Below, piece after piece: positions 5,778-6,987 of a stretch of DNA of 6,987 nucleotides. Source of the stretch: an uncultured Bacteroidales bacterium (GTDB lineage Bacteria > Bacteroidota > Bacteroidia > Bacteroidales > UBA932); assembly GCA_905236955.1 (NCBI GenBank), contig CAJOQW010000111.1, positions 1 through 6,987 on the forward strand. Reading direction: 5' to 3'. The stretch's first letter is position 1, and every line of letters starts with the position of its first letter. The notes below the pieces were generated by a model, which made no database searches, was not told where the DNA came from, and saw nothing but the letters and a program-made list of their open reading frames with translations. Position numbers and translations under genes: made by a program.

Positions 5778-5781
5778 GCGG

Positions 5782-5826
5782 ATGTACGCCTATATGAAAC
5801 ACATTAAAATCAATAATATCTTTTAA
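5782..5826 (+). CDS. Possible 14-residue leader ORF
   Basis: An ATG at 5782 opens a 14-codon frame (MYAYMKHIKINNIF) ending in TAA 3 bases before the next start at 5830. A second in-frame ATG is at 5794. Its start lies at the predicted transcription start, so it would be leaderless like tadA. Such short frames arise easily by chance, and no conserved motif is seen. Confidence 0.15.
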   Translation: MYAYMKHIKINNIF

Positions 5827-5829
5827 GTC

Positions 5830-5997
5830 ATGATCAAGAATCAATCAAAAACCACGGAGCGCTATGTCGCCCCCGAATGCGAGATGATCAATCTGAACAT
5901 CACAAGCATGATCTGCTTGAGTTTCGGGAATGATACCGAAGAGAGGCAGATCGAAGATGCCACCGAAGGTGACGATTGGGGAACCTTAACGAATTGA
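5830..5997 (+). CDS. Small Bacteroidales peptide of unknown function (55 residues)
   Basis: The frame runs from ATG 5830 to TGA 5995 and encodes 55 residues. It begins with a basic/polar segment, then RYVAPECEMINLNI (11-24), a hydrophobic stretch with SMICLSF (26-32), and a strongly acidic second half (DTEERQIEDATEGDDWGTLTN). The pattern Y-x-x-P-E-x-E followed by C-x-S and an acidic, W-containing tail resembles short hypothetical proteins I know from Bacteroidales genomes, often near surface-protein genes; I know of no established function. There is no signal peptide or lipobox. The stop is 4 bases before the fimbrillin-like lipoprotein and both lie behind the same -7 box, so they are probably co-transcribed. 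It could be a secreted peptide, a leader or regulator, or a modified-peptide precursor; the sequence does not decide. The upstream region is A/T-rich without a Shine-Dalgarno sequence. Confidence 0.68.
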   Translation: MIKNQSKTTERYVAPECEMINLNITSMICLSFGNDTEERQIEDATEGDDWGTLTN

Positions 5998-6001
5998 TGC
6001 C

Positions 6002-6987
6002 ATGAAGAAGATTCTTTCTTTCATCATTGCCGGCGCAGCAGCTGCGCTCGCACTGTCTTCCTGCCAGAAGGAAGTTGCTCCCGCAGAGCCCGAAGCAACC
6101 GTTAAAACCGTTAATTTCAATGCCATGGCACCCTCGGTAAAGGCTGTTCTCGGCGAAAAGGACGGAACCTCTTACCCCACCACCTGGTCTGCAAATGACA
6201 CAACGGTTAAGATATCCCTCAATTACGCATCGGCAAAGAATGGCACCATGACACCGTCTGCCGACGGGTCCTCCGCCACCATTTCTGTTGACATAACCGA
6301 ACCTGCAACAGCTCCGGATTCTTATACCTTTTATGCACTCAGCCCTGCGTCTGCTTCTGTAAGCATCAATTCGGACCATAGTTCTTGGACTGTTGAGATT
6401 CCTACCGCACAGACCCCCGGAACCAAGACCCCGGACGAAAGCGCGATGATCCTCGCCGCAAAGTCTGAATCATTTGATGCTATGCCTACGACTTCGGTGA
6501 ACCTTCCGTTCAGCCATGTCACCGCCTATCTCGACTTCAGCATCCTCAACCTCAAAGATGGTGTAGAGGTCGAGTCGATAGACCTGACCTTCGGGACCAA
6601 CGTCGCGGGTCGCTTGTTCTATTATCCCGAGGACGGAACCATCGCTGTCAATGCGGGTGCCGCAAGCATCAACCTTGCAACGTCTTCTACGGAGAACCTT
6701 TTTGTGGCCGTTGCTCCTGTTGCCGCTTCCCTCCTTGGCGGAACTCAGCTTAAGGTTACCGTCAATGCAAGCGACAACACCCAGCTTGTAAAAACCGTCA
6801 CCCTTCCCGCAACAGCCTCATTCGTGGCCGGAAAGGTAAATACATTGAAGGTTGATTTCGACGGCATCGGTACAACTGAGGCCGACGTTTATACCAAGGT
6901 TACGTCTTACGACGAACTTACCGCCGGTTCCAAGGTGATAATCGCTGCCGCAGGAACTACAGCGTTTGCAATCGGCACTACCCAGAA
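6002..6987 (+). CDS. Fimbrillin-like surface lipoprotein, N-terminal 328 residues
   Basis: This is an exported lipoprotein that runs off the right edge with no stop by codon 328. MKKILSFIIAGAAAALALSSC is a class II signal peptide with lipobox LSSC (C21). The QKE directly after the cysteine resembles the Bacteroidetes surface-export signal, so outer-surface display is likely. Residues about 33-285 have the character of the fimbrillin/Mfa-like family: VNFNAMAPSVKA, WSANDTTVKISL, PDSYTFYALSPAS, VEIPTAQTPGTKTPDESAMI, LPFSHVTAYLDFSI, and FVAGKVNTLKVDFDGI closing the region. A second segment starts near 296 (VYTKVTSYDELTAGSKVIIA), like the start of beta-rich domains attached to Bacteroidetes surface proteins. 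The product is therefore longer than a plain pilin and may be an adhesin or anchor. The family call rests on pattern recognition, not a search. Confidence 0.8.
   Translation, partial: MKKILSFIIAGAAAALALSSCQKEVAPAEPEATVKTVNFNAMAPSVKAVLGEKDGTSYPTTWSANDTTVKISLNYASAKNGTMTPSADGSSATISVDITEPATAPDSYTFYALSPASASVSINSDHSSWTVEIPTAQTPGTKTPDESAMILAAKSESFDAMPTTSVNLPFSHVTAYLDFSILNLKDGVEVESIDLTFGTNVAGRLFYYPEDGTIAVNAGAASINLATSSTENLFVAVAPVAASLLGGTQLKVTVNASDNTQLVKTVTLPATASFVAGKVNTLKVDFDGIGTTEADVYTKVTSYDELTAGSKVIIAAAGTTAFAIGTTQ

Noticed and set aside
5661..5801. TGTTTCA (5661-5667) and TGAAACA (5795-5801) flanking the surface-gene promoter, as in an invertible phase-variable promoter
   Set aside because: Seven-base arms are too short, and no recombinase gene or extended repeat is present; such pairs occur by chance.
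5900..6379. 159-codon minus-strand frame opposite the peptide and lipoprotein genes
   Set aside because: The opposite strand has a clear lipobox signal peptide and family-like motifs; this frame reads as arginine- and cysteine-rich noise.
1..6987. CRISPR array, insertion sequence or integrated phage
   Set aside because: There are no regularly spaced repeats, transposase or integrase genes, and no partial duplicate of the tRNA end that would mark an attachment site.

Overview
The window looks like Bacteroidales chromosome, from a gut- or rumen-type species. The evidence is: several -7 promoter boxes of the Bacteroidetes form TAnnTTTG, some with a TTG about 20 bases upstream; start codons mostly without Shine-Dalgarno sequences; a tandem DUF1080 (3-keto-disaccharide hydrolase) protein with a signal peptide; and a fimbrillin-like lipoprotein. 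I cannot name the genus. Base composition looks moderately GC-rich, with AT-rich intergenic stretches.

Positions 1-4872 hold four genes on the minus strand, read from right to left. First is a secreted tandem DUF1080 protein (3532-4872), then DNA polymerase I (904-3489), an ECF-type sigma factor (333 to about 914), and the start of a GlpT-like glycerol-3-phosphate transporter (1-329, cut by the window edge). The last three are packed like an operon: polA and the sigma gene overlap, and only 3 bases separate the sigma gene from glpT. A 14-bp perfect inverted repeat lies over the polA start codon and also contains its likely promoter.

From 4873 to 5646 the plus strand carries tadA (tRNA adenosine deaminase), then a tRNA-Gln(TTG) with a promoter built into the end of tadA, a leader of about 155 nt with an imperfect repeat and a small hairpin, and a clear intrinsic terminator. 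tadA and the DUF1080 gene diverge from a 36-base gap in which their -7 boxes are 12 bases apart, so the two promoters probably exclude each other. Both mRNAs may be leaderless.

From 5647 to the end a new plus-strand unit begins. An intergenic stretch rich in GGAATT palindromes is followed by a perfect -7 box (TAACTTTG), a possible 14-codon leader ORF, a 55-residue peptide gene, and a lipoprotein with a fimbrillin-like N-terminal region. The lipoprotein starts 4 bases after the peptide gene and runs off the window.

The left half is housekeeping and central metabolism; the right end is cell-surface accessory material. The most unusual points are the polA start-codon hairpin, the reduced proofreading domain of PolA, the overlapping divergent promoters, and the 55-residue peptide paired with the surface lipoprotein.
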